Assembly (NCBI GenBank): GCA_945950065.1
Contig: CAMFGQ010000014.1
Span: 1-18,719 of the forward strand
Direction: 5' to 3'
Source: an uncultured Clostridia bacterium
GTDB lineage: Bacteria; Bacillota; Clostridia; Peptostreptococcales; Acidaminobacteraceae
Length of the DNA: 18,719 bases
Below the pieces are notes generated by a model that saw only the letters and a list, made by a program, of their open reading frames with translations, did not search any database and had not been told where the DNA came from. Shown here piece by piece: positions 1 through 7,369 of this stretch (positions within the stretch are counted from its first letter, which is position 1; each line of letters begins with the position of its first letter). The position numbers were made by a program, and so were the translations under genes.

Positions 1-351
1 GCCTTTAAAATCGCTGCCTCCATCGCCTTTAAGGATGGACTGATTAAAGCAGATCCAATTCTCCTTGAGCCCATCATGCATCTAGAAATTACTGTTCCAG
101 ATGACTACATGGGTGATATCATGGGAGACATGAATAAGCGTCGTGGCCGTATCTTAGGTATGGAGCCAAGTGATGACGGAGGTCAAACTGTATTTGCTGA
201 AGCACCTGAAGCTGAGCTCTTCACCTATTCTTCAGATCTACGCAGTATGACCCAAGCCAGAGGAACCTTCACAGTACGTTTTGAACGCTATGAAGAAGTA
301 CCTGCTATGATTGCAGAAAAAGTAATTGAAGCAGCGAAAGAAGACGAGTAA
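1..351 (+). CDS. EF-G-like translation factor, C-terminal part
   Basis: The reading frame is open from base 1, so the gene starts upstream of the window; only the last 116 codons are here. The peptide contains the EF-G domain IV/V signature: [13 protein letters not shown], then [33 protein letters not shown], and [25 protein letters not shown]. These elements belong to ribosomal translocase EF-G and its paralogues, cytoplasmic GTPases that move tRNA and mRNA through the ribosome. Residues such as [12 protein letters not shown] and the [16 protein letters not shown] segment look more like the EF-G-like (FusA2-type) paralogue than the str-operon EF-G. The neighbours (radA, carD) are also not the rpsL-rpsG-tufA context. 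The GTPase domain is outside the window, so the assignment to paralogue is an inference. An ATG at 76 is internal and is not the start. Confidence 0.9.
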   Translation, partial: AFKIAASIAFKDGLIKADPILLEPIMHLEITVPDDYMGDIMGDMNKRRGRILGMEPSDDGGQTVFAEAPEAELFTYSSDLRSMTQARGTFTVRFERYEEVPAMIAEKVIEAAKEDE

Positions 352-353
352 AC

Positions 354-376
354 AAAGGGGCCTTGGCCCCTTTCTT
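354..376 (+). terminator. Rho-independent terminator after the EF-G-like gene
   Basis: AAAGGGGC (354-361), tetraloop CTTG, GCCCCTTT (366-373), then CTT. It starts 3 bases after the TAA of the EF-G-like gene and ends before the radA RBS. The T tract is short, so readthrough into radA is possible. Confidence 0.75.
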
Positions 377-392
377 ACTTTAAGGAGTTAAG

Positions 393-1727
393 GTGAAAAG
401 TCAATTTATATGCCAAGATTGTGGTGCTGTTTTCCCCAAATGGATGGGGCGTTGCAGTGAATGTGGAAATTGGAACAGCCTACTGGAAGAAAGAATTGAG
501 AAAAAGAAATCTGCTCCCAAGGGAACGGCTAGACAAGTACAGTCCATTAGTTCCATTGAAGTCAAAGAAGACAGTAGGCTTAGTTCAGGTATTGGAGAAC
601 TAGACCGAGTTTTGGGTGGAGGGATTGTTCGAGGAAGCTTAATCCTGGTTGGAGGAGATCCTGGTATAGGTAAAAGCACTCTGCTTCTTCAAATGGCCCA
701 TCACGTTGCTCAAAGTGGACGTAAAGTCCTCTATGTATCGGCGGAAGAAAGTCCTTTACAGATTAAACTGAGAGCTGAACGATTAAAGATAAAGGGAGAT
801 GACATCTATCTTCTATGTGAGACATCCTTGGAGCAGGTCATTGCCACAGTGGATGCGGAACAACCCAATGTGCTGATTATGGACTCCATTCAAACCATCA
901 GTACGGAAGCATTAAGTGCTGCGCCTGGTAGTGTCTCTCAAGTTAGGGAAGTTACCTCTGTTCTTATGGACCTGGCTAAGAATAGGGGAATTGCCACCTT
1001 TATTGTCGGCCATGTAACCAAAAGCGGTACCCTAGCTGGACCTAAAGTCCTGGAACACATGGTGGATACCGTGTTGTACTTTGAGGGCGACGGAACCAGC
1101 ATCTATAGAATCCTGAGAAGTGTCAAAAACCGATTTGGCTCTACCAATGAAGTAGGCCTCTTTCGCATGGAGGGGATGGGACTCATCGAAGTGGATAATC
1201 CATCGGAAATGTTCTTATCCAGTTCTCCAAGCTTCGAGCCAGGTACTGTGGTCTTTCCTTCCATTGAGGGGACTAGACCACTTCTAGTAGAAATTCAAAG
1301 CTTGGTTAGCCAAAGTAATTTTGCATCGCCTAGGAGAATGGCTTTAGGCGTGGATTACAATAAACTCGTCCTGGCTATTGCGATTTTGGAGAAAAAGAGA
1401 AATCTCTTTTTACAAAACCAGGACATCTATGTCAATGCAGTAGGTGGAATTCAGATTAATGAGCCAGCCCTTACTTTACCTATGATGGTAAGCATTGCTT
1501 CTTCTCTTCTCGATCAACCCCTACCCAAGAAAATGATTGTCTTAGGTGAAGTAGGTCTATTAGGTGAAATACGTAGTGTTCCACAAATTGAGAAACGACT
1601 AAAGGAAGCCTATCGACTGGGCTATGAACGTGCACTGATCCCTAAGGCAGAGGTAAAGGTTCCAGGCATGCGCATTGATGAAGTGAGCCACGTTGACGAA
1701 GTCTTTTCCATATTTTTTACAACCTAA
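393..1727 (+). CDS. radA: DNA repair protein RadA (Sms)
   Basis: RadA is a RecA-like ATPase with a lon-like C-terminal domain that helps process recombination intermediates and branch migration. The 444-residue protein has the family's usual length and domain order. An N-terminal zinc finger is formed by C7, C10, C21 and C24. The Walker A motif GGDPGIGKST is near residues 87-96, and a Walker B-like LIMDSIQT near 161-168. The RadA-specific KNRFG motif is at 245-249. A LonC-type domain follows, with VNAVGGIQINEPA and the tail GEVGLLGEIRSVPQIEKR. The GTG start at 393 is chosen because AAGGAG (382-387) lies 5 bases upstream. In many Clostridia and Bacilli radA is followed by disA; here carD follows directly after 49 bp. 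Confidence 0.97.
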   Translation: MKSQFICQDCGAVFPKWMGRCSECGNWNSLLEERIEKKKSAPKGTARQVQSISSIEVKEDSRLSSGIGELDRVLGGGIVRGSLILVGGDPGIGKSTLLLQMAHHVAQSGRKVLYVSAEESPLQIKLRAERLKIKGDDIYLLCETSLEQVIATVDAEQPNVLIMDSIQTISTEALSAAPGSVSQVREVTSVLMDLAKNRGIATFIVGHVTKSGTLAGPKVLEHMVDTVLYFEGDGTSIYRILRSVKNRFGSTNEVGLFRMEGMGLIEVDNPSEMFLSSSPSFEPGTVVFPSIEGTRPLLVEIQSLVSQSNFASPRRMALGVDYNKLVLAIAILEKKRNLFLQNQDIYVNAVGGIQINEPALTLPMMVSIASSLLDQPLPKKMIVLGEVGLLGEIRSVPQIEKRLKEAYRLGYERALIPKAEVKVPGMRIDEVSHVDEVFSIFFTT

Positions 1728-1776
1728 AGATAGTTCCATCGGAAATAGGGTATAAACTCATTCTGAGGAGGAAAAT

Positions 1777-2268
1777 ATGAAAATAGGTTCGAAGATAGTA
1801 TATCCAATGCATGGTGCTGGCATCGTGGTGAAAATTGAGGCAGAGGACTTCTTCGGAAAACGAGTGGAATATTGTACAATGAAGGTTGCTCAAAAGGATA
1901 TGACGCTTAAATTTCCAGTGAGTCGTAAGGAGATCTTACATATTCGGGAGGTATCCAACACCGATACGATTATGGGTGCCATCAAGACCAAAGAACCCGA
2001 AGAATACATTACTTCTTCCAACTGGAATAAACGCTATCAGATCACTTTGGACAAAATGAAAACAGGCAGTCCAACAGATATGGCAAAGGTATTGGTCAAT
2101 CTAAAAAGTTTAGAAGCTGATCGTGGCCTCTCTTCTGGCGAACGTCAGCTCTATCATAATGCAATGGACATTTTATCCAGTGAACTTATGCTGATCGAGG
2201 ACTGCGATTACGAAGGGGCCTACGGGCTCTTAGAAAAATGTTTGGAGGAATTAGAATGCGAAAAGTAG
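1777..2268 (+). CDS. CarD family RNA polymerase-binding transcription regulator
   Basis: The 163-residue protein starts MKIGSKIVYPMHGAGIVVKIE, typical of the CarD/CdnL RNA polymerase interaction domain (a Tudor-like fold that contacts the beta subunit), and ends in a helical DNA-binding domain (DMAKVLVNLKSLEADRGLSSGERQLYHNAMDIL). CarD-type proteins stabilise open complexes at rRNA and other promoters rather than act as site-specific repressors. Length is standard. The RBS GAGGAGG sits just upstream of ATG 1777. It follows radA at 49 bp and its 3' end overlaps the next gene by 13 bp, so translation is probably coupled. The family call comes from motif recognition and from the usual radA/carD/PIN-TRAM gene order in Firmicutes. 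Confidence 0.92.
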   Translation: MKIGSKIVYPMHGAGIVVKIEAEDFFGKRVEYCTMKVAQKDMTLKFPVSRKEILHIREVSNTDTIMGAIKTKEPEEYITSSNWNKRYQITLDKMKTGSPTDMAKVLVNLKSLEADRGLSSGERQLYHNAMDILSSELMLIEDCDYEGAYGLLEKCLEELECEK

Positions 2269-3353
2269 CTAGTTATATCATAGCTGCTATCTCGCTGGTA
2301 CTAGGATTTCTTACAGGACAATGGGTGATTCAATCTTCCGCCATGGCGGAGATTTTACCCAGTATTGTCCTCGTAAAAGGCTTTTGGAAGTTATTGATTT
2401 ACGGATTCGCAACGTTTTTATTTGGAATTATCTATTTTTTTCTTTATACCTTTTTGTGGAAACGTGGATCAAAAGTTATACGTAGTTTAGGAGAGACCAT
2501 CACTGAAAATCCCCCTACCCAAATTATTAGTGGGTCTCTAGGCCTTTTAGCAGGACTGATTCTAGCTTACTTTGTGAGTAGCATCTTTAGGTATTTAGAC
2601 AACAATTTAATCAGTGTCGTGTTATCAATCGTTACTTATGCTTTTTTTGGAACCCTAGGACTTTTAGTTGGCTCCAAAATGGTCAGCAATCTTGAGTTAC
2701 CAAGTTTTGACTTCAAGCGGAAGCTAAGCCATAAAACAGAAAAAACTGTGGTACCAAAGGTTCTGGATACATCAGCCATCATCGATGGAAGAATAGTTGA
2801 AATTTCAAAGACTGGTTTTATCGAAGGTGAACTGGTTGTACCATCCTTTGTTTTGGACGAACTACGGCATATTGCAGATAGTTCTGATGATTTAACCAGG
2901 GCAAAAGGAAGACGAGGCTTAGACTTTGTCAATGAACTAAAAGAGATTACCAACATCTCGCTTATCTTAACGGATAAGGACTTTAAGGATGTGGATGAAG
3001 TGGACATTAAGCTACTCCATTTAGCTAGTGACCTTGGAGGGGCAGTTATCACCACGGACTATAATCTAAATAAAGTGGCTCTATTGAAACGAATACCTGT
3101 ACTCAATGTCAACGATCTTTCCAATGCAGTGAAGCCAAATGCCTTACCCGGACAGAGCTTTACGCTGGACATTATTAAAGAAGGAAAGGAAGTTGAGCAA
3201 GGAGTTGGGTATCTAGAAGATGGGACCATGGTTGTGGTTGACCAGGCAAAATCTTTTGTTGGTCAGACATTAGAAGTAGAAGTGACCAGTTCCCTGCAGA
3301 CTCCTGCGGGAAGGATGATCTTTGCAAAAATCAAGGAGGATGAAAATGCTTAA
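2256..3353 (+). CDS. PIN/TRAM domain membrane protein (YacL type)
   Basis: Residues 1-150 contain four hydrophobic segments (around VASYIIAAISLVLGFL, LLIYGFATFLFGIIYFFLY, ISGSLGLLAGLILAYFV and SVVLSIVTYAFFGTLGLLVG). A cytoplasmic PIN nuclease-like domain begins at VLDTSAIIDGRIVEI (D171) and carries DELRHIADS and TTDYNLNKVA with the expected acidic residues. A C-terminal TRAM domain follows (GQGVGYLEDGTMVVVDQAKSFVGQTLEVEV-like segment). The architecture matches YacL of Bacillus, proposed to act as an RNase. The start at ATG 2256 is preferred over ATG 2238 because GGAGG (2244-2248) stands 7 bases upstream; this gives 365 residues and a 13-bp overlap with the CarD gene. The RNA substrate cannot be inferred. 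Confidence 0.93.
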   Translation: MRKVASYIIAAISLVLGFLTGQWVIQSSAMAEILPSIVLVKGFWKLLIYGFATFLFGIIYFFLYTFLWKRGSKVIRSLGETITENPPTQIISGSLGLLAGLILAYFVSSIFRYLDNNLISVVLSIVTYAFFGTLGLLVGSKMVSNLELPSFDFKRKLSHKTEKTVVPKVLDTSAIIDGRIVEISKTGFIEGELVVPSFVLDELRHIADSSDDLTRAKGRRGLDFVNELKEITNISLILTDKDFKDVDEVDIKLLHLASDLGGAVITTDYNLNKVALLKRIPVLNVNDLSNAVKPNALPGQSFTLDIIKEGKEVEQGVGYLEDGTMVVVDQAKSFVGQTLEVEVTSSLQTPAGRMIFAKIKEDENA

Positions 3354-3882
3354 TAAGAGACAATGTCAAAACGCGAAGTTGTGGGCAGGAATTGGGCTAG
3401 GACTAAGTGTGGGCGCAGGAATCGGTTGCTTAGTCTATAAAAAGTACAAAGCCTTAAGAGATAGCTCTGATTTCTTCTTTATTGGTGACAATAAGACAGT
3501 GGATTTTAGGGGAGAACTCTTCCAAGATGTTTCCCTTAGTGCTGTAGCCACCAATGTACTTGTGGACTTATCCGAAGCAACACCAGACGAAAACCCCATG
3601 ACCCTTTACATTCAGGGAATTGCCAGCAACATTGATGTGGTTGTTCCCGAAGGATGGAATGTCAAAATGCAAGGTGATGCCACAAGAAGTCAATTAGATA
3701 ATGCAACAGAGTTCGATTATGACGACATTTCAGCACCACTTCTCTTTGTTGATTACTCACTGAAAGCCAGTGGAATTTCCGTCTATTACGGTTTTCCCTA
3801 TGAAGAGATCGAAGAGGTTCAAGAAGTCGTCCTTGCTGATGAGGTGCCCCTAGAAGAGGAACCAGTACCTGCTGAAGCATAG
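3346..3882 (+). CDS. Membrane-anchored LiaF-like (cell-wall stress response type) protein
   Basis: The 178-residue protein has a short basic N-terminus, one membrane segment at about residues 12-31 (Gly-rich, GIGLGLSVGAGIGCLVY) and then a soluble domain. That domain (FFFIGDNKTVDFRGELFQDVSLSAVATNVLVDL..., NIDVVVPEGWNVKMQ, GISVYYG) has the spacing of the beta-helical C-terminal domain of LiaF/VraT proteins. It lacks the several N-terminal membrane helices of true LiaF. The C-terminus is a strongly acidic tail (EEIEEVQEVVLADEVPLEEEPVPAE). ATG 3346 is chosen because AAGGAGG (3333-3339) is 6 bases upstream; ATG 3340 would be too close. The gene overlaps the PIN/TRAM gene by 8 bp. No LiaRS-like two-component genes lie nearby, so a role in envelope stress sensing is only an inference. 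Confidence 0.7.
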   Translation: MLNKRQCQNAKLWAGIGLGLSVGAGIGCLVYKKYKALRDSSDFFFIGDNKTVDFRGELFQDVSLSAVATNVLVDLSEATPDENPMTLYIQGIASNIDVVVPEGWNVKMQGDATRSQLDNATEFDYDDISAPLLFVDYSLKASGISVYYGFPYEEIEEVQEVVLADEVPLEEEPVPAEA

Positions 3883-3899
3883 AACATGACTTATACAAG

Positions 3900-3924
3900 A
3901 AGGCATCTACGGATGTCTTTTTTT
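3900..3924 (+). terminator. Rho-independent terminator ending the radA-carD block
   Basis: AAGGCATC (3900-3907), loop TACG, GATGTCTT (3912-3919) with one G-U pair, then a T run to 3924. The RBS of the Sir2 gene begins immediately after the T tract. Confidence 0.8.
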
Positions 3925-3937
3925 GAGAGGAGTGAAC

Positions 3938-4648
3938 GTGGACGTTGTTGATGTATTAAAGAACACAAAGAAAATCCTCTTTTTTGGAGGTGCAGGAACA
4001 TCTACCGAGAGCGGGATTCCTGATTTTAGATCTTCTGGTGGACTCTATAGTAAGGCACCTGAAGAGTGGTTATCCTCTACTTATCTCTATCATCATACCG
4101 ATGAATTTTATACCTTCTATAAAGACAACATGCTTTATCCCGATGCTAAGCCTAATGCTGGCCACGAGATTCTAGCTAAATGGGAGCAGGAGGGTAGATT
4201 ACTGGGTGTGATTACACAAAACATTGATGGCCTTCATCAATTGGCAGGGAGCAAAAGAGTGGTTGAACTCCATGGCTCGGTCCTGAGAAACTACTGCGAT
4301 AGGTGTAAAAAAGACTTCAGTTTAGAGGACGTCCTAGCCCAAGAGGGGACACCCTACTGCACTGAATGTAATGGGCTTATCCGCCCCGATGTAGTGCTCT
4401 ATGGCGAGATGCTGAATCAGCAGGCTATTGAGGAAGCCGCCTATCTTCTTAGTGAAGCTGAGCTACTCATCGTAGGAGGTACCTCCTTAGTGGTCTATCC
4501 CGCTGCAGGGATGCTTCGCTATTTTGGTGGTGAGAAGATCATTATGATCAATAAAGGGGCTACCAGTTATGATGGCCGAGCTGATCTTGTGATGCGTAAT
4601 GGATTTGTCCAAGATATGCAGGAACTGGATCGCCTGCTTCGTGAATAA
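3938..4648 (+). CDS. NAD-dependent protein deacylase, Sir2 family
   Basis: Sirtuins remove acyl groups from protein lysines using NAD+, giving nicotinamide and O-acyl-ADP-ribose. All hallmark motifs are present: GAGTSTESGIPDFRS for NAD binding, TQNIDGLHQLAGS, the catalytic His of ELHGS at residue 112, zinc ligands C120-x2-C123 and C141-x2-C144, GGTSLVVYPA, and IMINKG. The 236-residue length is that of compact bacterial CobB/SrtN-like (class U) enzymes. A GTG start at 3938 is preferred because AGAGGAG (3926-3932) is 5 bases upstream; the in-frame TTG at 3923 lies inside the terminator T tract. The gene appears to be monocistronic, between two terminators, although no clear promoter is visible and readthrough from upstream is possible. 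Confidence 0.95.
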   Translation: MDVVDVLKNTKKILFFGGAGTSTESGIPDFRSSGGLYSKAPEEWLSSTYLYHHTDEFYTFYKDNMLYPDAKPNAGHEILAKWEQEGRLLGVITQNIDGLHQLAGSKRVVELHGSVLRNYCDRCKKDFSLEDVLAQEGTPYCTECNGLIRPDVVLYGEMLNQQAIEEAAYLLSEAELLIVGGTSLVVYPAAGMLRYFGGEKIIMINKGATSYDGRADLVMRNGFVQDMQELDRLLRE

Positions 4649-4664
4649 AAGGAGTAAAGGAAAG

Positions 4665-4702
4665 AAAAAAGACTTCCTGTTCTTTTGAGGGAGTCTTTTT
4701 TC
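4665..4702. terminator. Strong rho-independent terminator after the Sir2 gene
   Basis: A 13-bp stem AAAAAAGACTTCC (4665-4677) with GGGAGTCTTTTTT (4689-4701), 11-base loop. It has A tracts on one side and T tracts on the other, so it could work in both directions. Confidence 0.88.
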
Positions 4703-4828
4703 TCTCCTTATGCTTACTCCAGCCCTACTAAGTTCATCGGGAAAAATGGGTAATTTCTCCGAGGAAGCTTATCCTCTATGGATAATGATGTAAAAAAGGG
4801 TGCGTGCTATCCTAAATGATATAAAGTA

Positions 4829-4844
4829 GATGCAATTGTGCATC
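4829..4844. repeat. Inverted repeat in front of the permease remnant
   Basis: GATGCA (4829-4834), ATTG, TGCATC (4839-4844): a perfect 6-bp inverted repeat about 50 bp upstream of the permease remnant start and just after a TATAAA-like hexamer (4820-4825). It could be an old operator or a small hairpin. The rest of 4703-4892 holds no gene or other signal that I can recognise. Confidence 0.45.
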
Positions 4845-4892
4845 GAAATAGCAGAGATTTCTATCAGAGATTGATGAAAAAGAAAGGGATGT

Positions 4893-5189
4893 ATGCACAT
4901 GGAAAATAGTTTTCTATCATTATTACCCCTTTTAATCACCATCGTCATGGCTTTGATTATAAAGCAGACATTGGTCCCTTCTATGAAGCTGAAGAAAGAG
5001 CGATCACCACTGGTCAGTTTAGTGGAGAAAAAGACAATCCCATGGGTAAGTATGATCTGGACGAAGAAGCGTTCTATAGTGTCATATTTTGTAGCAGTAG
5101 GAGGGCTTGTTAACGCCTATGTTGGATTAGCGGTAACAGCTGTTTCCATTGCTATTGCACTAGAAATCTTAAATGCAATCGCTAATTGA
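4893..5189 (+). pseudogene. Remnant of an ion or solute permease (NhaC-like N-terminus)
   Basis: The open frame codes for 98 residues but appears to be pieces of a much larger permease. The N-terminus (MENSFLSLLPLLITIVMALIIKQ) resembles the first helix of NhaC-type Na+/H+ antiporters, which are about 450 residues long. From 4955 to about 5079 the protein-like sequence moves to another frame, reading DIGPFYEAEERAITTGQF and SGEKDNPMGKYDLDEEAFYS, like a cytoplasmic loop; the annotated frame there gives an atypical basic stretch. Near 5085 the original frame resumes with a hydrophobic end, GGLVNAYVGLAVTAVSIAIALEIL. This is what two internal deletions would leave. The exact permease family is uncertain, especially for the C-terminal piece. 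A transporter next to amidohydrolase and aminotransferase genes suggests substrate uptake for that pathway. Confidence 0.6.
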
Positions 5190-5275
5190 AAAGAAGCTAA
5201 GCCACTTCAAGTTAAGATTTAGCTTGAAAAGAGGGGCAAGGTACAGCCTTAACCTTTTTCTATGAAAGAAAGAAA

Positions 5276-6945
5276 ATGAAAACAGCAGCTTTTTTACAAC
5301 CAAGTCTCAATCTCTATAATGGCAACATCCTTACACAAGACGATGAGAGAAGCCAAGTTGAAGCCATAGCAATTGGTGGAAAATACATCCTAGCTACTGG
5401 AACCAATGAAGAAATCCTAGCAATGAAGACAGAAGGGACCCGCCTAATTGACGCCAAGGGAAATACTGTTCTCCCAGGCTTTAATGATCCCCACTGCCAT
5501 CCTTGGCAAGCAGGGATGCTTTACGAAGGCGTTCTTATTTTTGGGATTGATAACTTTGACGACCTAAAAAAGATCATTGCTGAAGCAGTAGAAAAAGCGA
5601 GTCCCGGTGAGTGGATCGTGGGCGGGAGTTATATTGAAAGTCAATTTGTTGAAAATCGTCCACCCACCAAAGATGTCCTTGATGAAGTTAGTCCTACTAC
5701 ACCTGTTGTGCTTGAACGCATCTTTGGAGCTAGTGCTGTAAATAGTAAAGCCCTAGAGTTGGCAGGGATAACAAGGGATAGCCCAAATCCCTATAATGGT
5801 GAAATTTGTAAAGATAAAGAGGGTGAACCCAATGGAATCTTAAAAGGTCAAGCTGTACTGCTGATTCGCCAGGCAATGGATAATCTATTGGGCAGTGATG
5901 ATTTTGGGGCAGGTGAGGGATCGGTTGAGGTTGAGGTCTATGAGCGGGTCATTAAAAAAGCTCTCAGTGTCTTTAAAACCTATGGAATTACATCAGTTAT
6001 GGAAGCTGGTGTCAGCCGCGATGTTGAGCGTGCCTACATTCAACTGGACCAGAAAAAAGAACTGGAAGGTCGCGTATGCCTTATGCCCAATTGGCATGGC
6101 TTTACCCTAAAACAAAATCAATCCCGTATTGCTCTTTTGGTCAATGACTATGGTCCTCAGACTGATTATGGCAATGAATGGGTTCGATATGGTGGCCTAA
6201 AAATGGCCATCGATGGTGGTCTGACTTCAGGGACAGCACTGAAGAGTTGGCCCTATTTGGGAGAAGAAAAACCAAGAGAAGTGAACCTTCGCCTAGATTT
6301 GGAGAAACTCGATGTCTATGTTGAAGAAGCCCATGAAAAAGGGTGGAGTGTTGGTATCCATGTTATGGGTGATCTTGCAATCGATGCTGCTGTGGATGCA
6401 ATCTATAGGCTTGGAAAAAGAACCCAAGAGAACATCGACACCACATCATCCATGCTTACTATCCAAGCGAAGATGCTTTGAGAAAGATGAAGGAGGCTGA
6501 GATTGGTGCTGTATGCCAAGTATTCTTTATCTATGGGGAAGCTGATGGGTATGGTGAACTCTTACCTGAGGAAATGAGAAGGAGCTTCACACCATTAAAA
6601 GACTATCTTGAGGCAGGGATACATGTAGGACTTAGCACCGATATGCCCTGTGCCGATGTCAATCCCTTTTGGAATCTCTATTCTGCTGTAACGCGAAAAG
6701 GCGTGAGAGGGTATCAACTGGGAACAGAACAATCCATTCGTCGAGAAGAAGCTTTGTACATGATGACCCGAGAAGGTGCCTATCTGACAGGAGAAGAAGA
6801 TATAAAGGGTTCACTTCAAGCTGGTAAGCTGGCAGATGTGGTTCTACTGGATCGTGATCTTCTAAGCTGTAGTGAAGATGACATCAGAAAAGCCGAGGCT
6901 CTGATGACCATCTTAAATGGAAAAGTGATTTACGAAAAGGCCTAG
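5276..6945 (+). pseudogene. YtcJ-type metal-dependent amidohydrolase, split by a frameshift
   Basis: The first part (5276-6481) carries LYNGNILTQDD, the metal-binding HxH in LPGFNDPHCHP, a GGLKMAIDGGLTSGTALKSWPY segment and VGIHVMGDLAIDAAVDAI, all typical of the YtcJ branch of the amidohydrolase superfamily. The frame then fails at the A5 tract 6415-6419. One extra A would continue as GKKNPREHRHHIIHAYYPSED and join the second part (to 6945), which holds GLSTDMPCADVNPFWNLYSAV and the C-terminal GSLQAGKLADVVLLDRD beta-sandwich motif. The rejoined protein would be about 556 residues, the usual length. A sequencing error, a real one-base deletion, or ribosomal slippage could each explain this. 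The ATG at 5276 has no good Shine-Dalgarno. The substrate is unknown; YtcJ proteins act on amide or imide bonds. Confidence 0.85.
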
Positions 6946-7013
6946 GGCTTTTTCTTTCATTTCTATACAATAATGTATTTCAGATGCATAAAGTGGATAA
7001 AGGAGGAGAGGCT

Positions 7014-7366
7014 TTGTCTTCTGTAGATAGGCTTTATCAAAGGGGCTCAAGTAGAGCTATGCTATACTTAGTACAGAAGCATGAAATTCCGAAGACTGGT
7101 TAGGTTTCGTCATGTTTGAGATTTCAACTTAAAAGATAAAAGACAGCATTGTTGATGGAATCCTAAGAAATGTATATCTTCTGGACCAAAGATCGGACCT
7201 GTGAGTCCAGATTATCGCAGCTTAGGTTATGGAGATTTTTATTGAATTATAGAGCTTCTCTCTGAGAGAAAGGAATCCCTTCTCTTTCACACCGAAGATT
7301 CTTCTCTCATTGTTGAGGCAGAAAAAGCAATCAAAGGAAGAGGGAAATGGACCCTCAAGGAGGAAA
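7014..7366 (+). pseudogene. Unidentified gene remnant between the amidohydrolase and the aminotransferase
   Basis: The 424-bp gap 6946-7369 has no intact gene but is not featureless. A perfect AAAGGAGG (6999-7006) stands 7 bases before TTG 7014, which opens a 29-codon frame reading LSSVDRLYQRGSSRAMLYLV and ending at TAG 7101-7103. Further protein-like fragments follow in other frames: KDSIVDGILRNVYLLDQRSD (about 7140-7200) and, shortly before the aminotransferase, LLFHTEDSSLIVEAEKAIKG and GRGKWTLKEEN, running into its RBS. This pattern fits a small gene of about 110-120 codons broken by several frameshifts. I do not recognise the family. Weak palindromic stretches near 7080-7135 could reflect RNA structure instead. 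A weak hairpin with T tract (about 6932-6955) may end the amidohydrolase transcript. Confidence 0.4.
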
Positions 7367-7369
7367 ATG

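Noticed and set aside
3923..3937. TTG 3923 as the Sir2 start
   Set aside because: It lies in the terminator T tract with no RBS before it; GTG 3938 has a well-placed RBS.
5194..5225. AAGCTAA/TTAGCTT inverted repeat after the permease remnant
   Set aside because: The loop is long and no T tract follows; too weak to call a terminator.
6415..6421. Programmed -1 frameshift in the amidohydrolase
   Set aside because: The site reads as A AAA AGA in the zero frame, not the efficient A AAA AAG heptamer, and the surrounding cluster is full of broken genes. Not fully excluded.
7080..7136. Riboswitch-like inverted repeats before the aminotransferase
   Set aside because: Pairings are short and interrupted, no known motif is present, and the stretch is better read as a gene remnant.
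7310..7369. Extended N-terminus of the aminotransferase from TTG 7310
   Set aside because: The extra residues are basic and unlike the family, whose N-terminus is just before MIPGPTP; the AAGGAGG serves ATG 7370.
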